The notes under the pieces: generated by a model
What the model was told of the DNA's origin: nothing
The model's database searches: none
What the model saw: only the letters and a program-made list of their open reading frames with translations
Source of the DNA: Argopecten irradians
Taxonomy: Eukaryota > Mollusca > Bivalvia > Pectinida > Pectinidae
Length of the DNA: 64,000 nt
NCBI RefSeq assembly: GCF_041381155.1
Contig: NC_091143.1
Location: forward strand, 27,150,331 to 27,214,330
Direction: 5' to 3'
Position numbers and translations under genes: made by a program
Part shown: positions 50,701-60,139 of the stretch, in pieces
Numbering within the stretch: the stretch's first letter is position 1
How the letters are laid out: every line of letters starts with the position of its first letter

Positions 50701-52152
50701 TATCATTGCAGTTCAACAATTGATGGTGTTTAGATGTTAATGCTATATCTACTTGCTGGTTCATAGATAGACCCTGTGGGTTATCAGTGCAAATAAAAAA
50801 AATCATGGTACATGTGTACTGAAGCGACCTTAGTGACCTGTCACCTTTCACCCTGAATGTGATTATCAAGCTGTAATAAACGCCATCCATCATCAGTACC
50901 AGGGTCTCTCTGTAGATTAGTACACTACTAAAAATGCAGGCCCTCATAATTCTCATGTCAGCTCAGATAGACTTACCTCTATGTCCATATATAAATGTCA
51001 GGGTATTTAGGTCACATTGATGTTTTGCTTCATCAGCAGTTTTAGCAGCTGTAACTATTAAGTTACTAAATGACCCAGATCATATTTTCACCATAATTAT
51101 GCCATCGTTATGAAATGAAGTGGGGATTGACATATAAATTGTAATATCTCATCAGTATCTCATCAGTCCAACATCATTGGAAAGCCATATTTGGCTTATA
51201 TAGATATATGGTAATATTTACATACATTTTGTAAATGGTTAAAAGTTATACATGTGATTGCGTTTACATATGTATATATAACAGTATTCATGTCACCAAT
51301 GCCCATACCATCCTAGCCTATCAGTCCATTCCTATTACGGTATGTCTCGTCTGGCTTTGATATATGGAGTGATTTTGATCTATCATTTACTTTCCTTTGT
51401 TTCATTCTGTCAGTACAGTACTGATAAAATGAAACAAAGGGAAGTAACTCTGATAGATCTATATGGGGCATGTGTGTCTTACACTTCACTTCATCCATGA
51501 TAAGAGGAGCACCTAGTGTTAGCCCCTTTGTGTCCTCTCCCATCCTGTCCTATTCTGATGCCAAATAGAGGCGGGGCATTTATGTCATATGTCCTTTATT
51601 TCTTTTTCTTTTTTTCTTATTAATAAATATACTAATAATAACTCTTTTTTTCTACAGAGAATTGACTATTACGACCGTGAGATTAAGATTGAGATAGATT
51701 ACATGACACAACACTTTCAAGATATTATCACATATAAGGTAAGTATTATTATTCTGTATGGTTGGTTATTTTTGCAGGAATTATATCTTTGGGATTTCAT
51801 GAGACCTTGTTTTGAATAATTTTATCGGCCATGTTTTGAGAATTGAATGGGTCAAATAGACCTTGAAAGCCAGATAATAATTTCTCTACATCTATATATA
51901 CATGTAATTTCTGTCCCAAGGGCTGATCATATGAGGATAATTTCCTAAACATGTACTTTCTGTCCCCAGGGTCGGTCGTATGAGGAGAAGATGAAGTGGG
52001 ACAGGATAGAGATGCTGTATTGGTTACAGGAGGAGAGGAAACAAAACGCTCTAAAGTACGAGGCCATGATGAAACAGCAGGCAGTGCCAATGAAGGTCAA
52101 GACTGCTCACCTTGACCCAATAACACCGCCTAGTACAGCACAAGTTAAATAG
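30342..52152 (+). CDS. CCDC87: CCDC87-like coiled-coil protein, 27 exons (N-terminus incomplete)
   Basis: CCDC87 is testis-enriched in mammals and linked to sperm function; its biochemistry is unknown. Exons: 30342-30413, 30546-30642, 30967-31048, 31437-31581, 31760-31831, 32294-32384, 32802-32850, 33146-33188, 33466-33606, 33766-33906, 34045-34145, 34450-34510, 34652-34753, 35067-35183, 35394-35554, 36050-36101, 39713-39895, 40948-41364, 43879-44063, 46209-46327, 48629-48749, 49144-49234, 49522-49659, 49775-49889, 50463-50524, 51658-51738, 51970-52152 (TAG). Every phase agrees; 1073 residues. Landmarks shared with vertebrates: RSRSMPQLQIGE, DPVTVKNLDKNLFLGEEITE, ERVINPKLRS, WWKSTVTSDDYMKYL, MWNVNTIL, PDSHRLDMAIKYS, DPNRFFEK and IEMLYWLQEER. 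The acidic/charged middle is divergent. Odd: a 139-codon extra exon, one GC-AG intron after 50524, and a minisatellite grown from the donor at 46327. AATAAA at 52205 suits polyadenylation. Confidence 0.93.
31103..31126 (+). repeat. Short telomere-like GGGTTAGGG run
   Basis: GGGTTAGGGTGAGGGTTAGG and a following GGTTGG sit at the head of the SINE at 31120. It is about three imperfect TTAGGG units, far too short for an interstitial telomere, and may simply be a decayed SINE head. Confidence 0.4.
31120..31328 (+). mobile_element. tRNA-derived SINE in a CCDC87 intron
   Basis: Plus-strand copy of the family at 19446. A degenerate A-box region (GGTTGAGTTGTTAAGAAGTC) and B box (AGAGTTCAAATCCAATGTGG) are followed by TCTCCAGGTACTCCGGC, TTTCCTCCACC, TGTCCCTGGTTGTTAATAG and the AT-rich tail AAACTAAATAAACC. 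It lies between the exons at 31048 and 31437. Confidence 0.8.
32085..32233 (+). mobile_element. tRNA-derived SINE, decayed, in a CCDC87 intron
   Basis: The tRNA-like head is hardly recognisable, but the body is clear: TTTTCCTCTGGGTACTCC, CCTTTCTCCACC, ACCTGACACATCCTG, CCCTGGCTGTGAATTGGAC and AAACAGATAAACTG. It is more diverged than the copy at 31120. Confidence 0.65.
35651..35706 (+). repeat. Long poly-T tract in a CCDC87 intron
   Basis: About 55 bases that are almost all T with a single C. It could be the tail of a minus-strand retroposon, but no element body was recognised to its right. Length is prone to assembly error. Confidence 0.7.
36296..37902 (-). mobile_element. Pearl-like tandem-core element, copy 3 (longest)
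   Basis: This copy is inverted relative to copies 1 and 2 and lies in the CCDC87 intron 36102-39712. The plus strand begins with TTAGCCCACCATCATC/GATGGTGGGCT, then the microsatellite GTCCGTCCGTCCGTCCGTCC (36342-36371), which is (ACGG)n on the other strand. Eight clear core units follow, with GTTACCGCTATTTCTCAG at 36392, 36531, 36685, 36841, 36995, 37149, 37303 and 37459: a period of about 154 bp, plus one or two degenerate units. Each unit carries AAGATGGCCGACC/GCGGCCATCTT, itself a palindrome. The far end is GATCCCTCTGGGATCTCTTGTTTCC-like, matching the start of copy 1. Low divergence among units suggests it is younger. Confidence 0.85.
37903..39712. other. Remainder of a long CCDC87 intron
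   Basis: AT-rich intron DNA after the pearl-like element. No exon or repeat is recognised; the open frame 39211-39393 (minus) is treated as chance. Confidence 0.5.
40948..41364 (+). CDS. CCDC87: Large symmetric extra exon of CCDC87 (139 codons)
   Basis: This 417-nt exon is phase 0 at both ends and open throughout, from GKLVPGVLEF to NLSNVTIVQ. It lies between the exon ending DDYMKYLSTT and the one beginning ENDYLGATFHFF. In vertebrate CCDC87 the equivalent text runs straight through (KYL...TDFLHVIFQ), so the exon is an insertion relative to them. It is Ser/Pro/Leu-rich, without a recognised domain, and looks disordered. It could be skipped without frame change, so it may be alternatively spliced. 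Confidence 0.75.
41365..43878. other. Long CCDC87 intron without recognised content
   Basis: AT-rich. Short AAGGTCA / TCAAGGTCAT words recur near 43230-43400, the same vocabulary as core-repeat family R2, but no full unit could be delimited. Confidence 0.45.
44105..44215 (+). repeat. Dispersed repeat related to 1952-2095
   Basis: Starts ACAGTAAAACCTGTCTATAT, then GACCACCCAATGGG, and ends GACTCCGGGTGGTCCTCACA. GACCACCC and GGGTGGTC are inverted repeats. It lies in a CCDC87 intron just after the exon ending at 44063. Confidence 0.4.
46294..48081 (+). repeat. CCDC87: 55-bp minisatellite made from a CCDC87 exon end and its 5' splice site
   Basis: The unit is GAGGTCTAGACAAGGACCC, AGCACTTATAGATG, then GTAAGCGATTGTTACTGTAG, with a 55-bp period (donors at 46327, 46382 and on). 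The first unit is the real 3' end of the exon 46209-46327 (coding GGLGKDPALID) plus the first bases of its intron. About 32 copies keep GTAAG; a cluster of shortened, diverged units lies at 47165-47480. Reading past the first donor meets TAG at 46345-46347, so use of any later donor would truncate the protein. Units are nearly identical, so the array is recent or homogenised and copy number is likely to vary. Confidence 0.95.
50525..51657 (+). other. CCDC87: GC-AG intron of CCDC87
   Basis: The exon ending FYYK at 50524 is followed by GCAAGT rather than GT, and the downstream exon 51658 (RIDYYDREIKIEI) is preceded by TTTTTTTCTACAG. With AAG before it, the GC donor matches the strong consensus that known GC-AG introns require. 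Moving the border to a nearby GT would break the frame. The intron also holds the palindromic element near 51355-51470. Confidence 0.8.
51355..51470. mobile_element. Palindromic MITE-like element in a CCDC87 intron
   Basis: CTTTGTTTCATTCTGTCAG and CTGATAAAATGAAACAAAG form a near-perfect hairpin around TACAGTA (51390-51437). Flanks extend the symmetry: TTGATCTATCATTTACTTTC on the left against, reverse-complemented from the right, AGATCTATCAGAGTTACTTC. It has no coding capacity. AGAGTTACTTCCC resembles the AGAGTTACCTCCC word in the element at 12900. Confidence 0.65.
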
Positions 52153-54669
52153 AGACTGTCTCAATATTTAACACAATGTATTTGTTTATAACTTTACAGA
52201 AAAAATAAATATTAATAGACTGGCCCCAGTGAGCAATACCAGCTATTTGGGTTGTAAAAAAAAAATCAATGTTCATCTTTGTATAAATTGTTCAAAGTGC
52301 AAACAATTCCAAGAAGAGGATGAATTTTGACCCGTATCATTAACCTATGTTGAGGTAAAAATTACCATAGTACAAGCAAGTCTTTAAAGAAGGTGACCTT
52401 TGACCTGTATTATCATCAACCTTTGCTAAAGTCAGAGTCATAAAAAAGATGAACTTTTGATTCTGTAGATAATCGGATGTGCATGTGGTCAGCATTGTAA
52501 ATGTCACTTCAGTAACCGATTGTAAGGCCTTCAATGATTCCTGGTTCAATAATTAGTACATGTACAGCATGGTGTCACTGTGATAGTTTTTTTTTGTATT
52601 TTTTAACACCTACATGTACTTTTTATCCTTATAAGGATAAATAAAATAATAATCCTTGTTATATGATATGTATTAATATAAACATATTATAGTTTTGGGG
52701 TATTTTTGTATTCCAGAACTGTTTTGATTTTACTGTCAGAATATATATTTATGTTATGTTTTACTATCTAAAAAAAAGTCTGGTGTATCCATAAACAAAT
52801 TGTAACATTCCTCAGATTTGCATAATTCAATGTTAATTTATTTTGATTGGATGGTTTCAGTGCTATAGACAAGTTAGCCAATATTACACAGTATATAGTT
52901 CTTTAAATCTGTGATATTCACATATTTTTTTAGCTGATTTGCTGTTATTTAAAAATCTGTGATGATTACATTTCTTACAGAAAATTTGAATTAATGATAG
53001 ATATGCAACTACATACCAGTATATAATACTAAATAGGTGACAAGCCGGTGGTAACAGACATTCTGATCATTAACCCCCTTCCACATATAAGTACAAAGGA
53101 AAGGGCCCCACATGTATTTTACTTGAAATTTTGTTCATGAATTGTCAGTGTTGAAACTTTAGATAACAGATGTTGTCTTTTTAGGTCTGATGACACTAGT
53201 TATACATCAAATCTGATAGACATTAAATTTAAGTTCATAGTTTTTAAATATTTGCTGGTTATGACCGATACTATTTAAAAAAAAAAAACACTGCATAAGT
53301 TGATGTCTCGAACCATATACACAATAGATAGGATATCACTGCTTGTTACCAGGTGTATAATAATGACAAGAATGCATTGTTTTGTCTTAACTATTCACTG
53401 GTGGCATGAAATACTATGCTGCAATTTTCTAGAAACTTGGTTAAACAAGATACATTTGTCTGTCATGTTAGTGGTGAAGAAGATATGTTTAACAGATGTC
53501 TGCTTTTCTATTTTTGGTCAGAGATTGTTCATAATTATTCATCAGATATAAGAGCATTATACAATATATTTATAAAAGTCTCTATACTATAAAAAAAATT
53601 CAGCATTATCAGTAATAATGGTAATCTGTCTCACTTTTGATTCCTATCTTCTGTAAAAGGACCACAATTTTACTGACAAGATTAGAGAACTCACATTTGA
53701 ACTTATTTAACCTATGACCTCTAATGGTGACTTCTGACCTCTAGTGATAACCTCTGACCTCCGGTGACCTGACATCTGGTGAAGATTCCATGGTACCCAA
53801 TACCACGATTATTTATCAGGGATGCTGAGAAACAGACCAGTCTGTGTTGTTGTGTTTGTGCCTTGTTGATCTTTGAAGAAAATACTAATTACATGAAGAA
53901 ATATCTGCTTTTTTTTTTTTATTTATCATGAAATCTTTTTATTCTTTATAGTTTTGTTTCTACAATAATATGTTGTGGAGTGTTTTTGGTTAAAGAATTG
54001 AATAACAATAAAATTTTACATGGAATTGAAGCTAAACAAATGGATTTTTCAGTTTATTTTAAAGCACTCTGTCTTGGAAATTATCATTCATTTCATTGTA
54101 TTAAACACAACTACGGACTTGATGTATACTGTCAGATGTAATGTATGGGATTTTACTGTACACTTTTTTATGATTACTCCAAAATAGGTTTCTTCTACTG
54201 TATGTAACATTATAGCATTCCTAACCACATGCTATAATACATGGCAGAGTATTTGCTGAAAGCCTGTGATACAATTTAAAACTGTGAATATTTTATTTAA
54301 AAACAAGCGTTGTTTATGAAGGTGGTAAATGATGTATTATTTTATAAATTAAAAGCCGTCTATTTTAGATAACTTCCTTTACATTAGTTAGTTAAGTCAA
54401 TGTACTTTAACCAGGAAATTATAATGGAGACAAACTAAAATGTCTTTGATAACTGCTGAATTTGTGTCAAACTGTTCTGTTATTTAAAACCTGAATTATT
54501 TTATTGATATTTCATTTTGTGTTTCTACAAAATACAAACATGTTTTACATGTGTAGCTATGACTTAATATGATGTCATGCTCACAAAATTGTGTTTATAA
54601 AAATAAAACAGATTTAAGAAGCAAAATTTGAATTGTGTATTCCTGTATACTTCTGTTGATCAAATACTA
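52153..54669. other. CCDC87 3' UTR and flank, no gene
   Basis: AATAAA at 52205-52210 is about 55 bp past the stop codon. Further AATAAA words occur downstream (for example near 52639, 54009 and 54603). An imperfect array of about 20-bp units (TGACCTCTAATGGTGACTTC type) lies at 53705-53780. Nothing else is recognised. Confidence 0.5.
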
Positions 54670-55030
54670 CACAACTGCCTCCTGATATATTAGCCCTACA
54701 ACATGCTGGGGTGAAGGGCTATCAAGTTTGTTCATATCAATGACTATGACCTTCATTCAAGGTTAATTAGCTGAAATATTTTGAATGACTTGTTGCCAAC
54801 AAGTAAAAGGCCTAGATACCAGATATTGGGCCTGTGACATGGTGGGATGAAGAGTTATTAACTACAAGTTAGTTCACATGAATTACCCTGATATTCATTC
54901 AAGGTTGGTAGGTTGAAATCTTTGAACAGAAATTTTTTTCTGTACCATGCTGAATTGATGGGCTACTAAAGGTGTTCAAAGGAATGACCTTGACTTTCAT
55001 TTCCTAACGTTATTTTGGTCAAACATGGAA
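54670..55030 (-). repeat. Core-repeat family R2, inverted array
   Basis: On the minus strand this holds two or three units of the family seen at 55600-56358; on the plus strand they read GGGCCTGTGACATGGTGGG, ATGAAGAGTTATT and GACCTTCATTCAAGGTTA. With the plus-strand array at 55600 it forms a large inverted pair, with a SINE (55086-55303) between. Confidence 0.6.
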
Positions 55031-55085
55031 AATTCTGAAATGTCTATCATTAGCCTATATTGTGCATCCTGATCACCATTAGCAA

Positions 55086-55303
55086 GTGGCCGGGTGGTTA
55101 CTAGTAAGATGCCTTGACATACATGTATTACCACAAGTCCTCCACCTCTGGGTTGCAAGTTCAAATCCCATGTTGTGTCAGGTACTAACCACTGCTCAGT
55201 GGTTTTTATCAGGGAACTCCGGTTTTCCTCCACCATTTAAACCTGTAACATCCTTAAATGACCCAGGTCGTATTAGAATGTTAAACTTATCAGACCAAAC
55301 CAA
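55086..55303 (+). mobile_element. tRNA-derived SINE
   Basis: Head GTGGCCGGGTGGTTACTAGT (A-box region), B box AAGTTCAAATCCCATGTTG, body CAGGGAACTCCGGTTTTCC, TCCACC, CATCCTTAAATGACCC and TATTAGAATGTTAAACTTAT, AT-rich end. Same family as 19446 and 31120. It lies between the two opposed R2 arrays. Confidence 0.8.
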
Positions 55304-55599
55304 AAGTATTAGGTGAGCGATGTGGACTAATTGAGCACTTTTTCTACAATTATTACAAAAAAGGGAACCTACCTTATATTCCTTGCACTTCAGCTATCCA
55401 CAATAGAACAACATTTAATTGTTGATAAATTTATTTCATATGAAATAAGTGTGACAAAATTGATAAAACTTAATATCACAACCTCCTCAAGTTTTATATC
55501 ACAGTCCAATTACAAGCAATTATAATATTTCATGATATTTCAATTTTCCCTGAGAAACATGATTAAAGAAAAATGATATTCACATAACCCATCAAAAAG

Positions 55600-56358
55600 A
55601 CGCCCCATGGGCCTTAATGGTTATGATCATCTGACTATTAATAAAATATATGAGAGAACTGAAATACACAATAAGTTGTTTAAAGATTGTAGCATTTTTT
55701 TACCCTTGTGACTTTGAATGAAGATCAAGGCCATTCATTAGAACAAACTTGGTAGCCCTTCATCCCAGCATGTTACAGGCTCAATATGATTACCCTGGGC
55801 GTTTTGGTTATTGAGAAGAAGTCATTTAAAGATTTTAGCCTTTTTGACCCATGTGACCTTGAATGAACGTTGAGGTCATTCATTTGACCAAACTTGGTAG
55901 CCCTTCATCCCAACATGCTACAGGCCAAATATGATTACCCAGGTCCTTTTGGTTATTGAGAAGTCATCTAAAGATTTTAGCCTTTTTGACCCCTGTGACT
56001 TTGAATGAATGTCAAGGTCATTCATTTGAATAAACTTGGTACCCTTCATCCAAGCATTCTACAAGCCCAATATGATTACCTTGGGCCTTTCTGTTATTGA
56101 GAAGTTAAAATATTTAACCTTTTTGATACCTGTGACCTTGATTGAAGGTTTAGGTCATTCATATAAATAAACTTGGTAGCCCTTCATGTTGGCATGCTGT
56201 GGGACCAATATGAGTACCCTGGGCCTTTCGGTTATAGAGAAGAAGTCAATTGAATGAAAAGTTTACACATGGCGTACGTGCGTACGATATACGACATAAG
56301 ATGACAGATGATACATGATGACGATAGGTCATCCAGACCCTTCGGGTCAAATGATCTA
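55600..56358 (+). mobile_element. Core-repeat family R2 element with terminal hairpin
   Basis: Four units carry AACTTGGTA(GC)CCTTCAT at 55747, 55891, 56033 and 56170, a period of about 137-144 bp, with TGACCTTGAATGAA, GGTCATTCATTTGA and GAGAAGTCA in each. The left flank has GACGCCCCATGGGCC. The right end has the hairpin GACCCTTCGGGTC (56336-56348) and CTAA at 56355. Tandem cores ending in a hairpin plus CTRR resemble non-autonomous Helitron-type elements, with the same plan as the pearl-like copies but unrelated sequence. No coding capacity. Confidence 0.6.
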
Positions 56359-56785
56359 AAAAGTATAAGGGTATCATAAAATTTATGTATTGGTTATCTA
56401 TCATGTTTGTCAATTTTAAATACAATATGTTTGTACATGTAAATACATGTATCGGCATTCAGTTTAAACTGACAAAGGCATGAATAAGTCAAACGTTTTA
56501 TACTGCATAGAGCGAAACACATCATGATTAGGTATGAATATGTTTTGCACAAACCCAATTAACAAACCTGATTAGTTACTCAATTAGTATTTGTTTCATT
56601 ATCAAATATTCTATTTTTTTTTTTAAAGAATACACATGTACAGTATATATAAAGTTCAACATGAAAATCATTTCTTAAAAAAGCTTAACTTATTACATTT
56701 AGTTACCAAAACTTCGAAGACATAAAATACATTTCTTTACAAATCTATAATTTAATCTCTATGATATTGTGTACAGTTTTAATCA

Positions 56786-57916
56786 TTAAGATTTTGTTTG
56801 GTCTGTGATGAACTCAATCCTCCTTGTTACCCACTTAAGTTCCTCCTCCATTTTGTGTTCCTTGTAGAACCCTGCAAGTTTCTGGTATCTTTCAACGATG
56901 TCAAATCCCACCAATGTCTGTAACTTATGTAGATCAACAGGACACAGGTGCATGGGCTGCCTGAAATCTTCAGACAAATGGCCAGAGCCGTTCATACAAC
57001 AGTCATAGTATATACAATGGTCAATGCCTAACAGGTGGCCAATTTCATGGACAAGAAGCTTGCAACTACGTTGAAGAATAAGTTTTCTACGCTCACTAGC
57101 ACTTATGGTGCTATCACATGTGATATCATACCATTTCTCAATGGAGAAACTCAGAGCGGGATCATACCGATTGAAACTAAACATTGCCACACGATGGTTG
57201 CCAGCAGCCATTCCAGCAACAAAGAGGTCAGTGTCATCTCCATAGAGATCATACATCGTCAAACCGACCATACAAAGGGCGTCTGTTGGAATGAGGCTTC
57301 GCAGGCGTAACAAGGTCTCGTCCATTTTTAACTGTATACGGTTTGTCCCTGGATGATATCTGGAGTTTATTTCAAATTTTCTCTTTCGAGAACTTGATCT
57401 TGCACCATGTGTTGGTCGATCTTCTGGATTTTCTGTCCAGAAAATTTTATGATTCTCTTCCTCAAGAGCAATTCCAGGTAGTTCAACCACAGGTAATCCC
57501 AAATATATCTGAGCAAAATCTCTCAAAGATTTGAATTTGACACAATTTTCACCACTGAAGTCTCCAACAGGTAGAAGGTATATTTTGCCATCTGGGTATT
57601 TCTCCAAAATGGTTTTGCCTTTGCTAACAAATTGTTGAGGCATGTATTTCAGCTTTCTTTTTGATAGCCATGGACATTGTCGCTGGTAATCACTGTACGA
57701 TTGTCCTTCCTCGACATACTGAGCTAACCAGTCATCAATACTGGTAGGCCGGGGAATCGGTGGGAAAAAGCCAAACCCTTTAAAAGACTGTGGGTCCAAT
57801 GCTGGAATCATCGGGGAAGAGCCAATTGCCTTTCTTTTTTCCTGTTCGGAAGGTATTTTGAAACCAACAGCAAATGGCAAATACCTATTTTGCTTCTTTG
57901 ATTTTTGTTTTGGCAT
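56786..57916 (-). CDS. AMZ2: Archaemetzincin-type zinc metalloprotease (AMZ1/AMZ2-like)
   Basis: Archaemetzincins are gluzincin/metzincin-like aminopeptidases with an HExxHxxGxxH catalytic zinc site and a second Cys-rich zinc site. This single-exon frame (376 residues) has HEIGHLLGIDH at 290-300 (His290, His294, His300 ligands, Glu291 catalytic), then Cys301, Cys306 and Met308, and LCPVD at 324-328. Upstream blocks VGLTMYDLYGDD and VAMFSFNRYD and downstream GFDIVERYQKL match AMZ1/AMZ2. Odd: the last residue of the usual CPxC is Asp328. The ATG at 57916 is preceded by 21 open nucleotides back to a good acceptor (ATCCACAG at 57938), so coding could begin in an upstream exon. AMZ1 versus AMZ2 is not resolved. 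Convergent with CCDC87. Confidence 0.92.
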   Translation of the reverse strand: MPKQKSKKQNRYLPFAVGFKIPSEQEKRKAIGSSPMIPALDPQSFKGFGFFPPIPRPTSIDDWLAQYVEEGQSYSDYQRQCPWLSKRKLKYMPQQFVSKGKTILEKYPDGKIYLLPVGDFSGENCVKFKSLRDFAQIYLGLPVVELPGIALEEENHKIFWTENPEDRPTHGARSSSRKRKFEINSRYHPGTNRIQLKMDETLLRLRSLIPTDALCMVGLTMYDLYGDDTDLFVAGMAAGNHRVAMFSFNRYDPALSFSIEKWYDITCDSTISASERRKLILQRSCKLLVHEIGHLLGIDHCIYYDCCMNGSGHLSEDFRQPMHLCPVDLHKLQTLVGFDIVERYQKLAGFYKEHKMEEELKWVTRRIEFITDQTKS

Positions 57917-58129
57917 GATTTCAGGTGATAGAGCTCTCTGTGGATAAAGAATAAAACAACATTTTATAAATTTTCCTAAAAAAACAATTTACATTAAAAT
58001 ATATGTCATTTCAATTGTTAAGTGTGTTTCCTAATTGGAATATCAATTTGTCAAATTCCATATTTTATTTGATTGGTTCAAAATCCTAATTTGATCCTCG
58101 ATACTCCAGGGGTTACTTTCACTGCCGTT

Positions 58130-58280
58130 ACCCCTGGACTTTATGGATGTGCCAGGTTTAATAGCAAAGAAAAGTTGGAGTATCTAGAGAAAAACACCCA
58201 GCTAAGATCAGTACATACCTGGCAACCTTAAAACCCAGAGTTGGAAGCTTATATGTTTGGACATATTGACAAGTTGGCCA
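58130..58280 (-). mobile_element. tRNA-derived SINE, strongly decayed
   Basis: On the minus strand GTTGGCCAACTTGTCAATAT-like head words (plus-strand TTGGCCA at 58276), CCAACTCTGGGTTTTAAGG, TTTTTCTCTAGATACTCC and AACTTTTCTTTGC follow the order of the SINE at 19446. Many changes make this the oldest copy recognised. Confidence 0.45.
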
Positions 58281-58666
58281 TCGCAGTCTCTCTAGTATTC
58301 CAGATTATATAACATATTCATGTACATAATTATTTTATCTCAAAAATTACCACTACACATTTTGTCACACATATTTAAAAGTAATAAGTATGAAATCACA
58401 ACTACCGTAGATAAACATATAGTTGAACATTTTTAAACAGGGGAGATAATCTGACTAGTCTGGAATAAACCCAAGTACTTTCTATAATCCTAGGCAAGAA
58501 CAAGTTTGCTTTTTAGAAGCAAATCATGAATGAGAAAGCAATATCATATTTATATATTATCATGAATAGATAAAATTACAAACTGATAAATTTCCTTCTG
58601 TTACTCAACTTAGCTCATCCAAGATGTATGTGGCAGGCCGAGGATAATTAAATCAACGACTGAATG

Positions 58667-58888
58667 TCAACTCAGAATCAACTCTTTATAAAAATTTAAC
58701 TCATTCATCCCTAAAAATGATAATAAACTGTTCCAGTCTGTCAAACCAAAGAGTTCAAATGAGTCTTCCGGGTGAATGTGTCTTATATCAATGAAGCTGA
58801 GTGCTATAATATCGCCAAATACTGATATCATCATTTCTATTTCAGTGACATTGCTGACGGAAGGATTTAGCATTAATCTGGTAATCAT
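58667..58888 (-). CDS. Unrecognised short open frame, possible exon
   Basis: 73 codons ending in TGA, with a polypyrimidine-poor but usable acceptor (ATATGCAG) just upstream of its ATG. The peptide (PSVSNVTEIEMMISVFGD, LFGLTDWNSLLSFLGMNEL) has a protein-like composition with alternating hydrophobic residues, but I recognise no family. It could be an exon of an unknown gene or chance. Confidence 0.2.
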   Translation of the reverse strand: MITRLMLNPSVSNVTEIEMMISVFGDIIALSFIDIRHIHPEDSFELFGLTDWNSLLSFLGMNELNFYKELILS

Positions 58889-58994
58889 ATCACTGCATAT
58901 TTACTTACCAGACATCATCCCTATTTATATCAAACAATAGAAATAGGCTACCACAGCATTTTGTAACATATTGACTTATGAAACTAACATAAAA

Positions 58995-60010
58995 TTGACA
59001 TCATATTTATTTTATATAAATTTCTTTTTATGTTTATAAATTTCTTTTTATAATGTTGACATCATATTTATTTTATATAAACTTCTATTATAATTATAAT
59101 GTTGACATCATGTCTATTTTACATGAACTTTTTATTATAATGTTGACATCATGTCTATTTTATATAAACATCTTATTATAATGTTGAAATCATGTCTATT
59201 TTATATAAACTTCATGTTATAATGTTGACATCATATCAATTTTAGTATAAACTTCTTATTATAATGTTGACATCATATCTATTTTATATAAACTTCCAAT
59301 TATAATGTTGAAATCTTATCTTTTTTAATAAACTGATATAATATCTTTTTATTACAAAGTTGACAATGTGTATGTACTGTAGCTACATTGTACTCTTGTA
59401 GCAGAAAAGATATATATGATATCTTTTCCGCTACAATAGTAGTTATATGTACAGCACATACATTGTACATGTAATACGGGTCTTAAATATTAACCACTTT
59501 ATTTATAGATTACTTCCATGCCTAAATTTAGAGAGATAAAGAAAATGCTGACAGTGCACTGTATTTGAGACAATGTAAATTTATCAGACAGTTGCTAGGT
59601 ATTGTGGGCGATCAATTTTCTAGTTACCTTGCAATGGGTGTATAAGAAGTCGGCAATATCAACACATTGTTTGCAAAGAACATAAGAAGTAATCATTGAC
59701 CCTTACCAAAAGGAACCTAATTCAACAGTCAAATTGAGCTGAAAACGTCTGCATTAGTTGTTTTAGTTATAATGTTGACATCATATCAAATTTAGTATAA
59801 ACTTCTTATTATAATGTTGACATCATGTCTATTTTATATAAACTTCCTATTATAATGAAAACATCTATTTTATAAAAACTTCATATTATAATATTGACAT
59901 CATATCTATTTTAGTATTTTATAATAACTTCTTGCCATCTATTTGGTATAAACTTCTTATTACAATGTTGACATCATATCTATTTTATATAAAGTTCCAA
60001 TTATAAATTT
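58995..60010 (+). repeat. About 41-bp tandem array (TTATAATGTTGACATCATAT)
   Basis: Units of TTATAATGTTGACATCAT(A/G)T-CTATTTTATATAAACTTC recur about eight times at 58995-59330 and about five times, interrupted, at 59765-60005. The two blocks flank the first copy of the larger duplication, so the array was probably duplicated together with it. Confidence 0.8.
59396..59436. repeat. Hairpin-forming palindrome, copy A
   Basis: TTGTAGCAGAAAAGATAT and ATATCTTTTCCGCTACAA pair with one mismatch around ATATG. Outside it, ATGTGTATGTACTGTAGCTA and TATGTACAGCACATACATTG add imperfect pairing, for a palindrome of about 110 bp (59364-59475). No gene product is implied; it may be a MITE remnant or a cruciform. 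Confidence 0.85.
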
Positions 60011-60096
60011 GAAATCTTATCTTTTTTAATAAACTGATATAATATCTTTTTATTACAAAGTTGACAATGTGTATGTACTGTAGCTACATTGTACTC

Positions 60097-60139
60097 TTGT
60101 AGCAGAAAAGATATATATATGATATCTTTTCCGCTACAA
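60097..60139. repeat. Hairpin-forming palindrome, copy B
   Basis: Duplicate of the palindrome at 59396 with one extra AT in the loop (ATATATATATG); the arms are unchanged. Confidence 0.85.

Larger units (their letters stand above)
57938..58994. other. Upstream flank of the AMZ gene
   Basis: Probably the first intron of the AMZ gene. It contains a decayed SINE (58130-58280) and an open frame at 58667-58888. No 5' exon is firmly identified. Confidence 0.4.
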
